Shown here: in pieces, positions 27,579 to 35,020 of the stretch
How the letters are laid out: each line of letters begins with the position of its first letter
Position numbering within the stretch: position 1 is the first letter of the stretch
NCBI RefSeq assembly: GCF_020166435.1
Contig: NZ_JAINZP010000002.1
Location: 1 to 64,000 of the forward strand
Reading direction: 5' to 3'
Length of the DNA stretch: 64,000 bases
Source of the DNA: Pectobacterium versatile
GTDB taxonomy: Bacteria > Pseudomonadota > Gammaproteobacteria > Enterobacterales > Enterobacteriaceae
The notes under the pieces: model-generated
Told to the model about the DNA's origin: nothing
What the model saw: only the letters and a program-made list of their open reading frames with translations
Databases searched by the model: none
Made by a program: the position numbers and the translations under genes

Positions 27579-28447
27579 TGCGCCAGCATTCCATCATCCG
27601 GCATCGCATGAATATCACGCACCACATCGGTTAGCGGCGTCGTCACATCCTTACTTTCTGCCGTCAACTTCTCCGTTTCTGCTTTCAGCTTGGCGGTCGC
27701 CGCCTTAATGCGCTGCGTGTCAGCACTCAGACGTGGAACATTCACCGCATCCAGCTGTAATTTGCTCAGGCTGTTCTCGATCGACTCAATCCGGGCAATG
27801 TTGCGATCGAGCCCTTGCTCGGCCTTGATGAACTTATCGTAAAGCTCGATACGCGCTTCGACTGACTCCGAGTTTTGCAAATCCTCCATGATTTTGTTCA
27901 GTGTTTTCGTCACTGACAATGCACGGGCGCGGGTGAAAATCAGCTCATCACGCAGTTCAGTTTCTTGCACCGCCTCAAAAAGTTCATCGGCGTCCAGATA
28001 TTTGGCATAAGCAGAATGCTTGCGCGGGATTTGATTGCCAGGCTGGAACGCATTAGCTGGAACACCATAATTCCCGCCCAGATTGTTCCCTTTAACAAAG
28101 CGACCGCTAGCATCCCGTTGCGGTTCAGTTTCAGGCTGCTGATCGCTGGTGTCACTGTCGTCTGCGTCTGCTGATTCCTCCGTATCATTATCGCCAGAAT
28201 CATCGCACTTTTTCTCGCTTTTGCGATTCGCGCCCTTCTCTTTGCGAATCTGCGAATCACTTTTTTGCGAACTGCGAATTTGCGAATTCTGCTCAATGAA
28301 ATCCGTTGCAGCCTTTATCGTGATGTAACGCTTCGCAGAGCTATACGGCACCTCATTCTGAGCGCACCAATCCGCTGGGGAGATTCCCGTTGCTGAGTAT
28401 GCCGCAGCATAATCGGCCAGCAGCTTTTTCCAATCGTACTTTGCCAT
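27575..28447 (-). CDS. terS: terminase small subunit (290 aa)
   Basis: It is the first gene of the packaging block. The N-terminal ~50 residues are a DNA-binding helix-turn-helix-like region (WKKLLADYAAAYSATGISPA, then WCAQNEVPYSSAKRYI). A low-complexity acidic linker (many Asp, Glu, Ser, Thr; about 55-110) follows, then KGNNLGGNYGVPANAFQPGN and a long helical oligomerisation region (about 160-270). This domain order is typical of small terminases that recognise pac DNA and bring it to TerL. Confidence 0.85.
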   Translation of the reverse strand: MAKYDWKKLLADYAAAYSATGISPADWCAQNEVPYSSAKRYITIKAATDFIEQNSQIRSSQKSDSQIRKEKGANRKSEKKCDDSGDNDTEESADADDSDTSDQQPETEPQRDASGRFVKGNNLGGNYGVPANAFQPGNQIPRKHSAYAKYLDADELFEAVQETELRDELIFTRARALSVTKTLNKIMEDLQNSESVEARIELYDKFIKAEQGLDRNIARIESIENSLSKLQLDAVNVPRLSADTQRIKAATAKLKAETEKLTAESKDVTTPLTDVVRDIHAMPDDGMLAQ

Positions 28448-28504
28448 AGCGTCCTACTGAGTAAGCATTATCGAGCCACCTCTGGGAAGTGACTCTGGAA
28501 TGCC

Positions 28505-29449
28505 TTACTCGCTGCACTCCGGTTGCTGTTCGTCTGCGCCTGCCACTCCGTCGTAAACCAGCCAATCGGTCGCCATCAGGTCACCCATTGATGGCACCCA
28601 GCCAGGCTGCATGTTCCCTTGAGCGTTTTTCAGCCCAAGACAATCTTGCATCGGGGCAGACGCCCCACCTTTGGTGTACATGGCGTTTCCAGCATGGATG
28701 ACACACACATACTGATCTTTGCCATTCCAGCCGGCGCGGCAAACGCGCTTACCTTCTTTCAGCCATAGCAGGGCGTCGGAGAAATCGGCGGCTTTATATT
28801 GTGTATCTTCCGCTTTGGGATAACCCATGCCTACATTAGGCTGCTCTTCAAATGCGAGAGCAACATTACCTTTACTGCCTGTATAGGCTTGTACATCTTC
28901 CATCAGGAAAAACGGGATACCGTTGATCTTTACCATCTGTTGGCAATGCAAGATTACGTTTTCGGCCCCTTCTGGTGCTGAAACACAAAATTTGAGAGGT
29001 GTTCTATCAATAATAATTTCGCCAGGAGCGCTTTTTAAGGCGAGTTCCACTTCTGGCGGCATCCACTGCTCATAAAGGCGCTGCTTCAGCAAATATCCTT
29101 CCAACTGCCAGATTTTGTTAACCGCGTTCTGACGGGCAATCTTGCGTTCGATCTCCTCGTCGAAGTTTTCAGACGATGCACAGGCTGATTCGCCAGTGAC
29201 AGTGAAGCCGTTACGCAATACCAGAACGCAGAAGGTCAGCAACGGGTGGGCATTAGCTGTGTGGATGCTGGGCGACGTTCCGACATGCACGTCGTTGTTT
29301 ACCTTGTACGCGCCCAGCACACCATCAGCGGCGGTGAAATAGTTCTCGGCAATAATGACGCTATGTATATGTTCGGGTGTGATACGCGGCGCTGTTAAGT
29401 CTTTGGCTTTAATCTCTTGCTCAATGTGTTGATCGGTGACCTGTGTCAT
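28505..29449 (-). CDS. Gp49-like protein fused to a Tad2-like (DUF2829) domain
   Basis: Residues ~20-125 match the N4 Gp49/Sf6 gp66 family: NYFTAADGVLGA, LTFCVLVLRNGFTVTGESAC and ENFDEEIERKIARQNAVNKI. Residues ~222-300 match DUF2829, the Tad2 anti-Thoeris family: FSDALLWLKEGKRVCRAGWN, then a loop and PGWVPSMGDLMATDW. The middle (~130-215) is not recognised. Tad2 proteins bind the cyclic-ADP-ribose-type signal made by the Thoeris defence and so block it; whether this fusion does is untested. The gene lies between the lysis genes and terS and is followed by its own noncoding gap. Single-domain versions of each part exist in phages. Confidence 0.75.
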   Translation of the reverse strand: MTQVTDQHIEQEIKAKDLTAPRITPEHIHSVIIAENYFTAADGVLGAYKVNNDVHVGTSPSIHTANAHPLLTFCVLVLRNGFTVTGESACASSENFDEEIERKIARQNAVNKIWQLEGYLLKQRLYEQWMPPEVELALKSAPGEIIIDRTPLKFCVSAPEGAENVILHCQQMVKINGIPFFLMEDVQAYTGSKGNVALAFEEQPNVGMGYPKAEDTQYKAADFSDALLWLKEGKRVCRAGWNGKDQYVCVIHAGNAMYTKGGASAPMQDCLGLKNAQGNMQPGWVPSMGDLMATDWLVYDGVAGADEQQPECSE

Positions 29450-29471
29450 GGGATTACCTTTTATTGGGACG

Positions 29472-29499
29472 AAAAAAAGCCCCAGCGGGTGCTGAGGCT
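29472..29499 (-). terminator. intrinsic terminator upstream of the Gp49-Tad2 gene
   Basis: Read leftward, a 9-bp stem (29478-29486 with 29491-29499) with a 4-base loop is followed by seven U. It lies just below the 103-residue gene, ahead of the packaging genes. Confidence 0.8.
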
Positions 29500-29520
29500 A
29501 TGCATAGAAAACGTTATCCA

Positions 29521-29832
29521 CTAGCGGATAGGGCGGCCAGTTTGGGTTGATTCAACATGTATCATTTTGTTGAACATATCATTAACAAGTTGATATTTAT
29601 ACCCAGAAAAATCGTTACCGGCATTGTATTCTTCAGTATATTTTTCGCCATCAATAATGGGGAAAGAATAGTTTTCGCCCTTTTGGGTTTCATAATTAGC
29701 CCAAATAACCAAAATTTCGTCACCACCACGATTATGCACGATGTCGATCAGCATACTTCCGCAATATGACGTTATTCTTGTTCTTGCGTCCTGAATTACG
29801 GCCTTAACGAAATCATCAAAAATAGGATACAC
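29521..29832 (-). CDS. unknown small late-region protein (103 aa)
   Basis: This is an alpha/beta protein with no signal peptide or membrane segment. It begins with a helix (FDDFVKAVIQDARTRI), followed by strands (MLIDIVHNRGGDEILVIWAN), and ends in a polar tail. The base composition is more AT-rich than the genes around it, which may indicate a separate origin. It lies between the spanin genes and the Gp49-Tad2 gene, with about 100 bp of AT-rich DNA upstream and a terminator downstream, so it may be an independent accessory gene. No family recognised. Confidence 0.6.
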   Translation of the reverse strand: MYPIFDDFVKAVIQDARTRITSYCGSMLIDIVHNRGGDEILVIWANYETQKGENYSFPIIDGEKYTEEYNAGNDFSGYKYQLVNDMFNKMIHVESTQTGRPIR

Positions 29833-29935
29833 GGCTCATTCTCCAGTAGAATCTCCCATGACATTATGAGAGATACTTCTTAAATGGGGTCAAACCGCGT
29901 ATATTCAAGCACTCTAATTGTATAAAGTATTTTAA

Positions 29936-30457
29936 TTAAAATTCTTCTGATATTGCCCTCAGTTGCCCATTTGCCAGCTCAAGCGCCGCCAGCAACGGAT
30001 CGATCCAGTAAACAGCCTGCCCATACGTCAATCGGCACTCGGTGGCAGCGGCACCAGAACCGGCTGTGTCAGCTCCGCTGGCAGTGGCACGCATTGCGCT
30101 GGCACGTAGACTGTGCGCGTAGTCGAGCAACCCAGTAGCGACATCATCAGGCACGCACTCACGACCAGCAGGATGATGTTTGATAATTGTCCGGTAAATA
30201 ATTTGTTTCTCATCGGATTTACCCTTGATGGTGATGGCATACTGATTCGCCTGCCTGGCGATTTCGTTGTAACGATGGAACTGAAGTGACTGTCCGGCGA
30301 TAACCGCTTGCTGGCTTGTGCTGATATCTTCCGATTGCTGCTTATCCCGCTGCGCAATATCCGTATCCCACCGCAACCCCTGCGCATACCAACCCGCGCC
30401 GAACGCAGCAGCCAACCCGCCGCATAACAGCAGCGCTTTCATTTTCGTGGTTAACAT
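29936..30457 (-). CDS. Rz: inner-membrane spanin (i-spanin)
   Basis: The N-terminal signal-anchor (MKALLLCGGLAAAFGAGWYA) is followed by a periplasmic helical domain rich in Gln, Ser and Lys (about residues 30-95), as in Rz-type i-spanins that disrupt the outer membrane after the endolysin has cut the wall. A complete Rz1 lipoprotein gene lies inside it in another frame (30028-30213), which strongly supports the assignment. The C-terminal ~50 residues are longer than in a minimal Rz. It is the fourth gene of the lysis block after endolysin, holin and a small membrane protein. Confidence 0.85.
   Translation of the reverse strand: MLTTKMKALLLCGGLAAAFGAGWYAQGLRWDTDIAQRDKQQSEDISTSQQAVIAGQSLQFHRYNEIARQANQYAITIKGKSDEKQIIYRTIIKHHPAGRECVPDDVATGLLDYAHSLRASAMRATASGADTAGSGAAATECRLTYGQAVYWIDPLLAALELANGQLRAISEEF
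30028..30213 (-). CDS. Rz1: outer-membrane spanin lipoprotein embedded in Rz
   Basis: The 61-residue frame lies wholly inside Rz in a different frame. It has a basic start (MRNKLF), a hydrophobic signal and the lipobox LLGC, so the mature lipoprotein begins at Cys29. The mature part is proline-rich (VPLPAELTQPVLVPLPPS), as usual for o-spanins that pair with Rz across the periplasm. A longer open frame extends upstream, but the ATG at 30213 gives the expected signal sequence. Confidence 0.85.
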   Translation of the reverse strand: MRNKLFTGQLSNIILLVVSACLMMSLLGCSTTRTVYVPAQCVPLPAELTQPVLVPLPPSAD

Positions 30458-30541
30458 GGTTTCTCTGTTAAAAAGTGGGAGGATTGATGAGGGTGAAGAA
30501 TTCAGATTTCACGTAGCGTCGCCAAAATAGCCCAAAAAAGA

Positions 30542-30784
30542 CTAATTTTTAGACAGATTAAGCTGTTTTAGGACAAAGTGCCGAATTCCTATCATCGCAA
30601 TACATAGCAAAATAATGCTATCGGCCTGTCTATCTGCTCCATTTCCACCAATCAGAGCCCCCATGCACGAAATAGAAAGTGCCGAATACATTAGTTTGCC
30701 GATTACCCCATCTTTAACGTGGTCACTGAACACGCACCACCCAGCCCACAGAAGAATGGTGACGTAGGCGATGGTGAAAATCAT
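30542..30784 (-). CDS. small membrane protein, possible second holin or antiholin
   Basis: The 80-residue protein has up to three hydrophobic segments (about residues 2-18, 28-40 and 49-66) and a basic C-terminus (FVLKQLNLSKN). The ATG at 30784 is chosen because it overlaps the holin stop by 4 bp; an upstream in-frame start would add a stretch overlapping the holin. Paired membrane proteins beside an endolysin are common, one being the holin and the other its regulator. The role is inferred from position and topology only. Confidence 0.6.
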   Translation of the reverse strand: MIFTIAYVTILLWAGWCVFSDHVKDGVIGKLMYSALSISCMGALIGGNGADRQADSIILLCIAMIGIRHFVLKQLNLSKN

Positions 30785-31101
30785 TGGGCACCTCCACCAA
30801 ACCGGGATCGGATAAGCCCCCACAGATCGGCAGCTTCAATTGCCTTGATAACGGCAGCAATCAGCGAACCGCCGAATGCCCCCAGAAGAAAACCAATCCC
30901 GCCAGCTGACGACGGGTTGATATTGAAATAATCGCCGACAATGCCTGTCAGATAGTGGGCGCAGGCGCTACCCGTGAAAACGAAGATCGCAATCCCACGC
31001 GCCGTTCTCAGGTCGCTTTGAAACGGTACAGATATCAGCGCGCCAATCAGTCCAGCGACCGCCCATTGAAATTGCTCCCACAGCCGGGGTAGCCATTCCA
31101 T
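30781..31101 (-). CDS. putative holin (106 aa)
   Basis: The protein has three hydrophobic segments: about residues 12-28, 38-55 and 67-88, the last glycine-rich (GGIGFLLGAFGGSLIAAVI). It has a charged C-terminus (LIRSRFGGGAQ). It overlaps the endolysin stop by one base and the next membrane gene by 4 bp. A cytoplasmic endolysin without its own signal sequence needs a holin, and this is the best candidate. The family cannot be named from sequence alone. Confidence 0.65.
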   Translation of the reverse strand: MEWLPRLWEQFQWAVAGLIGALISVPFQSDLRTARGIAIFVFTGSACAHYLTGIVGDYFNINPSSAGGIGFLLGAFGGSLIAAVIKAIEAADLWGLIRSRFGGGAQ

Positions 31102-31694
31102 TACGCTGCCCCTTGATATTTGGTATACGCATTCTCAAGTTTGGTGTCATAGCGGTTTTTGGCATACGCAGAGCCGTTATAAATCCGGGCGAAGGTTGCC
31201 CAATCACGATTTTTCAGCGCCGACAGCAGTTTGTTATCCGCTTTAATAAAGCGCACGAACGTATCAAGCTGGCCGGCTGCTGTGTATTGAGCGTTAATGA
31301 AGGCCTGTAATGTTGGGTAGCCGCAGGTTTTCCAGTGGTAGCCCATTATCTGGAATGCTCCCCACGATGCAGATTGCAATGCGCAGCCACGATCAATGGC
31401 CGTTGCAGCCCGATCCATGTCTTTATCTTCTTTATCAGTGGACTGATAACTACCAGGCTTACGCCCCACCAGATCAGGGTGTTTTGCTAATTCAGCATTT
31501 GCCCGAGCGCCGCCGAAATGTTTCGTCAACTGCTGGTACATGACATGCGGCTCATACTGCACTTTTACACGGCCATCTGATAGGAAACCACTGCCATTGC
31601 TTTCAACTTCAGTAACCGCTTTAACCGTAGCAACCGGAACCCCCAAACCACTCGCGGCGACTCGGTAATCTAAAAGGGTGAGAATTTTGGACAT
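31101..31694 (-). CDS. endolysin, N-acetylmuramidase family (197 aa)
   Basis: This is a peptidoglycan hydrolase of the N-acetylmuramidase type (DUF3380/PF11860). The diagnostic segment is VKAVTEVESNGSGFL with the likely catalytic Glu at about residue 31, followed by YEPHVMYQQL. The motifs ALQSASWGAFQIMGYHW and FVRFIKADNKLLSALKNRDW complete the domain. There is no signal peptide or wall-binding domain, so release depends on the holin. It is the first gene after the presumed late promoter at 31797-31838 and its two terminators. Confidence 0.88.
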   Translation of the reverse strand: MSKILTLLDYRVAASGLGVPVATVKAVTEVESNGSGFLSDGRVKVQYEPHVMYQQLTKHFGGARANAELAKHPDLVGRKPGSYQSTDKEDKDMDRAATAIDRGCALQSASWGAFQIMGYHWKTCGYPTLQAFINAQYTAAGQLDTFVRFIKADNKLLSALKNRDWATFARIYNGSAYAKNRYDTKLENAYTKYQGAA

Positions 31695-31716
31695 AACATG
31701 CTCTATGTGCAGGAAA

Positions 31717-31749
31717 TAAAAAAGCCTGCTGGGCGAACCATGCAGGCTT
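31717..31749 (-). terminator. second terminator between late promoter and endolysin
   Basis: Read leftward, AAGCCTGC and GCAGGCTT pair around a 12-base loop and are followed by a U-run. With the terminator at 31764-31799 it forms a tandem pair, the arrangement expected downstream of a Q-dependent promoter. Confidence 0.75.
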
Positions 31750-31763
31750 GAGGACTGGCCAAT

Positions 31764-31799
31764 AAAAAACCGGAGCAGCTTTTTAAGGCATACTCCGGT
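31764..31799 (-). terminator. tR'-like terminator at late element copy 4
   Basis: Read leftward, ACCGGAG and CTCCGGT form the stem, with a 17-base loop containing CTTAAAAAGC and a U-run. It starts within about 10 bases of the predicted transcription start of the promoter at 31797-31838. Confidence 0.8.
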
Positions 31800-31838
31800 A
31801 TCTTTGGGGAATTTAGCGCGTATAGGCGATTAGGTCAA
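31797..31838 (-). promoter_or_regulatory. presumed late promoter pR' (late element copy 4)
   Basis: Read leftward: -35 TTGACC (31833-31838), a 17-bp spacer ending in ATACGCGC, -10 TAAATT (31810-31815), then CCCCAAAGATACC leading straight into a terminator. The site lies after the Q-like gene and its small partner and before the lysis genes, exactly where lambdoid phages keep pR'-tR'. Three further copies lie in the late region. Confidence 0.6.
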
Positions 31839-32230
31839 TCGGGTTTCTGTAGTAATCCGGCGTCTTTTAATGCCAGAACAACATCCATTTGCCCATTTTG
31901 ATTTTTCGCAGCCTCATCAAAATGTTCCGTCGCTTTTTTCCATAAATCAGATTTAGAATATTCTCTGGTTGGTTCACTTAATAACCTTTCAGCAGCTGCG
32001 GCGGCGTATTTTTTATTTGGACTGTCTGGAGGTAAATAATTTCCTCTCGGAATATCTTTTACATAGCCATCCTGACACAACCCAAGAAATGCAGATTTGG
32101 GACAACCTTTTTTCCTGCTTGGTTTGCTGCTGGTAAAACGAGTTATTTCATGCACCCAACACTCTTGCGGCGATTGCCCATAAATGAAATTACGCACTAC
32201 CGCCACTGCTGTTTCGCCATAAATCCCCAT
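31835..32230 (-). CDS. DUF6979-like protein (131 aa)
   Basis: The product starts MGIYGETAVAVVRNFI and carries the motif SSKPSRKKGCPKSAFLGLCQ, a pattern I associate with DUF6979. The C-terminal part is helical. The ATG at 32230 is chosen for its GGAGG ribosome site and because it follows the stop of the Q-like gene by one base, so the two are probably co-translated. The promoter for the late genes overlaps its 3' end. Function is unknown. The family assignment is from recalled motif similarity. Confidence 0.65.
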   Translation of the reverse strand: MGIYGETAVAVVRNFIYGQSPQECWVHEITRFTSSKPSRKKGCPKSAFLGLCQDGYVKDIPRGNYLPPDSPNKKYAAAAAERLLSEPTREYSKSDLWKKATEHFDEAAKNQNGQMDVVLALKDAGLLQKPD

Positions 32231-32231
32231 G

Positions 32232-33050
32232 TCATGCCTCCATTTCGTCATGAATTTTAGTGCTGAGAGCACTAACTGCCTGAGACTCTTCAACATACAA
32301 CCAGTTCATGCAGCGTTTAATCAGATCCAGATATTGCGGCCATTCACCGCGTGGAATCATAGCCCCTGAGATATCCATTAGCGATTGTCGCAGATGCTCG
32401 AATGTCGCCGTAATTCGCCCGTTACCGCCACACTCATTACACACGGCAATCGCTGGGCGCAGCGTTTTCCCCGTTCCGTTACAGCGTGGGCAAGTATTGC
32501 GCTGCCGCGCCTCTTGCTCCGACCAATCATATAACGCCTGTCGCTCCGCCTTGATACGAACACGCAATTGCTCTATTTCACAACCAATATAAAAATAATC
32601 AGCATCACTCACCTTATCTCTACAGCGTTTTTTCTCTAACCGCTTAATGTCGGCATTGAGTGAGTCGGTATTCTTGCGGGTTTGTGATGATCGGGTGCCA
32701 TATCGACGCAGCAGCCTAGCTATCTGATCCGCCTGAGCAGGTAAGCTGCGCTCTAACACCATATTCACTGCCAGATGGCAGGCAATATCCGAATGCTCAA
32801 GGTGCTGGTACGTGGCATAGCCTTCCCACGCATAGATAGCCCCCATGATACGAAACCTTGCATCACTATCATGTCGGTATTTCGCCATTAGTAGATCGTA
32901 GCCAACGGGGTTTTTGCGCTGCGCGGTGGCAAATGCACCCAGAATTTGCTCTTTGGAGAGAATTGCACGCCCGCGCCCCACATTCAGTGATTCAATGCTC
33001 ATACAGCGCGGATCGTGCATTTTGATAAGTTGTTCTATAGCTATGGTCAT
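32232..33050 (-). CDS. Q-like late antiterminator with DnaJ-type zinc motif (272 aa)
   Basis: Residues 187-207 contain a DnaJ-like zinc-binding pattern: CPRCNGTGK, then CNECGGNGR (Cys 187, 190, 204, 207). The rest is helical and basic. Phage antitermination Q proteins of the large family (TIGR02642 type) have this size, this zinc motif and this place as the last regulatory gene before lysis. It would load onto RNA polymerase at the late promoter and carry it through the terminators at 31764-31799 and 31717-31749. It starts with the shared start cassette in a variant form (GGGCTGACCAAATGACC). Confidence 0.75.
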   Translation of the reverse strand: MTIAIEQLIKMHDPRCMSIESLNVGRGRAILSKEQILGAFATAQRKNPVGYDLLMAKYRHDSDARFRIMGAIYAWEGYATYQHLEHSDIACHLAVNMVLERSLPAQADQIARLLRRYGTRSSQTRKNTDSLNADIKRLEKKRCRDKVSDADYFYIGCEIEQLRVRIKAERQALYDWSEQEARQRNTCPRCNGTGKTLRPAIAVCNECGGNGRITATFEHLRQSLMDISGAMIPRGEWPQYLDLIKRCMNWLYVEESQAVSALSTKIHDEMEA

Positions 33051-33139
33051 TTGGTCAGCCCCCTGTTAGTAAGGAGCTAATTCTATTTAGATGCACACGT
33101 CATTGCAAAGATAGCAATGGTTAGTAATTTACTTTCACA

Positions 33140-33577
33140 TTATGCAACATAGCGTTCAATCTCAGTTCGAGCCGCATTGAACCCATGACAAATTTCAGCC
33201 CTATACCCCACACCACGCATTAGCGATTGCCATTCTAACTGTGCCGCCGACGCTTTACCGTTTGCGGCTTTCATTTCGATCCATAAACCAGAATAGCTCC
33301 CACGCGGCAACGCCAGAAACAAATCATGAACCCCCTTCTTCATTCCCAGCCGCTTTGCATCCTTCGCCGCCTTCGGCCCGCGCTTTCCCTCGTTTGGGAT
33401 ATGCAGCAGATAATCCCCAATCTTAACGCCATCAATCACGGTATTATCTGCCCATTCAATCAGCGCGGCTTGTTCTTCCAGCTCAGCTTGGTGGGAAACT
33501 TTGCGCACTGAGCCGTTACATACCTCCAATTTTGCCTGGCTACCGACGGCAGATAGAGCATCAATAGCGTTACGCAA
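33140..33577 (-). CDS. VRR-NUC domain nuclease, probable TTG start (145 aa)
   Basis: The C-terminal ~95 residues contain the VRR-NUC/PD-(D/E)XK pattern: KKGVHDLFLALPRG (Asp), then LWIEMKAANGKASAAQLEWQ (E-x-K). Phage VRR-NUC proteins are often Holliday-junction-type nucleases and occupy the place of RusA or Rap in lambdoids. No ATG fits. A TTG at 33577 has GGGGGT 4 bases upstream and overlaps the DUF1364 stop by 8 bp, so I use it. A longer open frame upstream lies inside the DUF1364 gene and is unlikely to be translated. Confidence 0.75.
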   Translation of the reverse strand: MRNAIDALSAVGSQAKLEVCNGSVRKVSHQAELEEQAALIEWADNTVIDGVKIGDYLLHIPNEGKRGPKAAKDAKRLGMKKGVHDLFLALPRGSYSGLWIEMKAANGKASAAQLEWQSLMRGVGYRAEICHGFNAARTEIERYVA

Positions 33578-33902
33578 ACTTACCCCCTTTCGCAGCCAGC
33601 AAATCTCCCTCAAACCAGATGCGCCATGTCGCATGCAGCGCGGCCAGATACGTTTCCTCTTTTTCACCCGGCCGCCAGTCATACGGCATGCGCCCGTCAA
33701 TCACGTCATGACATGCCGAGCAGCCGAACACTGCATAGAAATCATCCGACTTATAGGCCATACCATGTGTCGAGCTAGGCAGATGACACAGTACCGTCGT
33801 TTCGCGGTCACAGTTGCAGATGCCTGAGATCTGCAAAGTGCAGACCTGCCCACGCGCGGAATCACGGAGGGATTTAGATCGATAAGCCGGAGACTTAAGC
33901 AT
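33570..33902 (-). CDS. DUF1364 protein, HNH-like zinc protein (110 aa)
   Basis: The sequence starts MLKSPAYRSKSLRDSARGQV and contains the DUF1364 pattern: CTLQISGICNCD, TVLCHLPSS, FGCSACHDVIDGRMPYDW. Cys and His pairs (CxxxxxxCxC ... CxxCH) suggest an HNH/zinc-finger nuclease-like fold. DUF1364 genes occur in the nin-type region of many lambdoid phages next to recombination nucleases, as here with the VRR-NUC gene. Enzymatic activity is not shown. Confidence 0.75.
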   Translation of the reverse strand: MLKSPAYRSKSLRDSARGQVCTLQISGICNCDRETTVLCHLPSSTHGMAYKSDDFYAVFGCSACHDVIDGRMPYDWRPGEKEETYLAALHATWRIWFEGDLLAAKGGKFA

Positions 33903-34362
33903 TGCCCTTCTCCTTTATCGCCTTAATATCATCCACTCGCTTCAGCATAAACTGAAGTTCCTGATTTGCTGCGCGGATCTGCCCATTGATATCACTGAGA
34001 CGGTTTTGAGCGTTCCGCATCCGCCCTTTGCAATTGGCCTCTTCACGCTTCAAGGTTCCCAGCCCTTCGCGGTGTGATTTAATTTCCATTCGCAAAGAGC
34101 GTAGTTCCCATTCCACCTTTGTTTCCTGTTTCGCCAAAGCTAACAGATGATCGAACGGCTCCAGCACAGCACTACACAAACGGCATTTCACCGAGCGTTC
34201 GTGCTCAGAAACCACAACCCGCTCATGGTGGCACGTTCGCCCTTCTGGCTTCGGCGCTTCAACAAAATTCCGCATTTCCTTGATATCAGCGTTATCATCA
34301 AAGCGCTTTGTGAACTGCAAAACGTTGTCGCTATCATCTGGAAAATCTGCATTATCGGTCAT
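33895..34362 (-). CDS. zinc-finger/coiled-coil protein (155 aa)
   Basis: An acidic N-terminus is followed by a small Cys/His cluster (TCHH at 43-46, CRLC at 60-63) that could bind zinc. A long coiled coil follows from about residue 85 to the end (EWELRSLRMEIKSHREG onward). No family is recognised. It starts with a copy of the repeated start cassette (AGGACTGACCAATGACC) and overlaps the DUF1364 gene by 8 bp. Confidence 0.6.
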   Translation of the reverse strand: MTDNADFPDDSDNVLQFTKRFDDNADIKEMRNFVEAPKPEGRTCHHERVVVSEHERSVKCRLCSAVLEPFDHLLALAKQETKVEWELRSLRMEIKSHREGLGTLKREEANCKGRMRNAQNRLSDINGQIRAANQELQFMLKRVDDIKAIKEKGNA

Positions 34363-34372
34363 TGGTCAGTCC

Positions 34373-35020
34373 TCAAAAATTCATCAACTGGTTAACAGCA
34401 TTCTCCATTTCGGCTTCATCAGCAAAGTACTGGCTCAACGTCTCGTTCCAGATCACGCCAAATACGCCGCGGTAAACCTTGTCGAACTTCTCTTGCCCCA
34501 TGTTGACGAATGCAATGCTCCAACGCTGTTTAAGCGTGCCGCCATCAGGATTAGGTGCCAGATCGTAGAATCCGGCTTTTACCATGACGTGATTCAGGTA
34601 AGCATCTTTGGTTTTAACCGCTTCGGGATCAAAACGGCGCTTAAGCTGTTCCGTTAACCGCTCCAGAACTCTTTCAGCAATAATCCTCGTAACGTTGTCA
34701 TACAAAGAAGGATCACCCGCCTCCTGAGCGACTTCTTTAGAAACCTCATGAGCTATCCATTTCTCCCGATCGCTGACAAACGACCACGCAGGTTCCCAAT
34801 ACGAAAATCCCAGATCCAGCAACGCCCAGAATTTACGGTGATGTTTGATATTGCGCCGGTCGCCGATAGGTGTGAGTGAGATCGGAGTGCCGATTGGCAC
34901 CCCTTTCATTACGTCACGATCATGATCGGTACAATATTTGATGCCGCCGCCAGGCAACAGAACGCCCAGCGCTTCGGTTTTGTGTTTCTTAGGTGATTTG
35001 GTGCGGGTAGCTGTTGTCAT
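34373..35020 (-). CDS. DUF1367 family protein (215 aa)
   Basis: The motifs KHHRKFWALLDLGFSYW, YLNHVMVKAGFYDLAP and RWSIAFVNMGQEKFDKVYRG followed by FGVIWNETL are characteristic of DUF1367, found in nin-like regions of many enterobacterial prophages. It is basic at the N-terminus (TRTKSPKKHK). Function is unknown, though DNA recombination or repair is often suggested by context. It overlaps the cytosine methyltransferase gene by 4 bp. Confidence 0.78.
   Translation of the reverse strand: MTTATRTKSPKKHKTEALGVLLPGGGIKYCTDHDRDVMKGVPIGTPISLTPIGDRRNIKHHRKFWALLDLGFSYWEPAWSFVSDREKWIAHEVSKEVAQEAGDPSLYDNVTRIIAERVLERLTEQLKRRFDPEAVKTKDAYLNHVMVKAGFYDLAPNPDGGTLKQRWSIAFVNMGQEKFDKVYRGVFGVIWNETLSQYFADEAEMENAVNQLMNF

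Noticed and set aside
1-31700. Shiga toxin or other classical toxin genes, suggested by the Stx-phage-like structural module
   Set aside because: No stxAB-like sequence lies between the Q-like gene and the lysis genes or elsewhere in the window.
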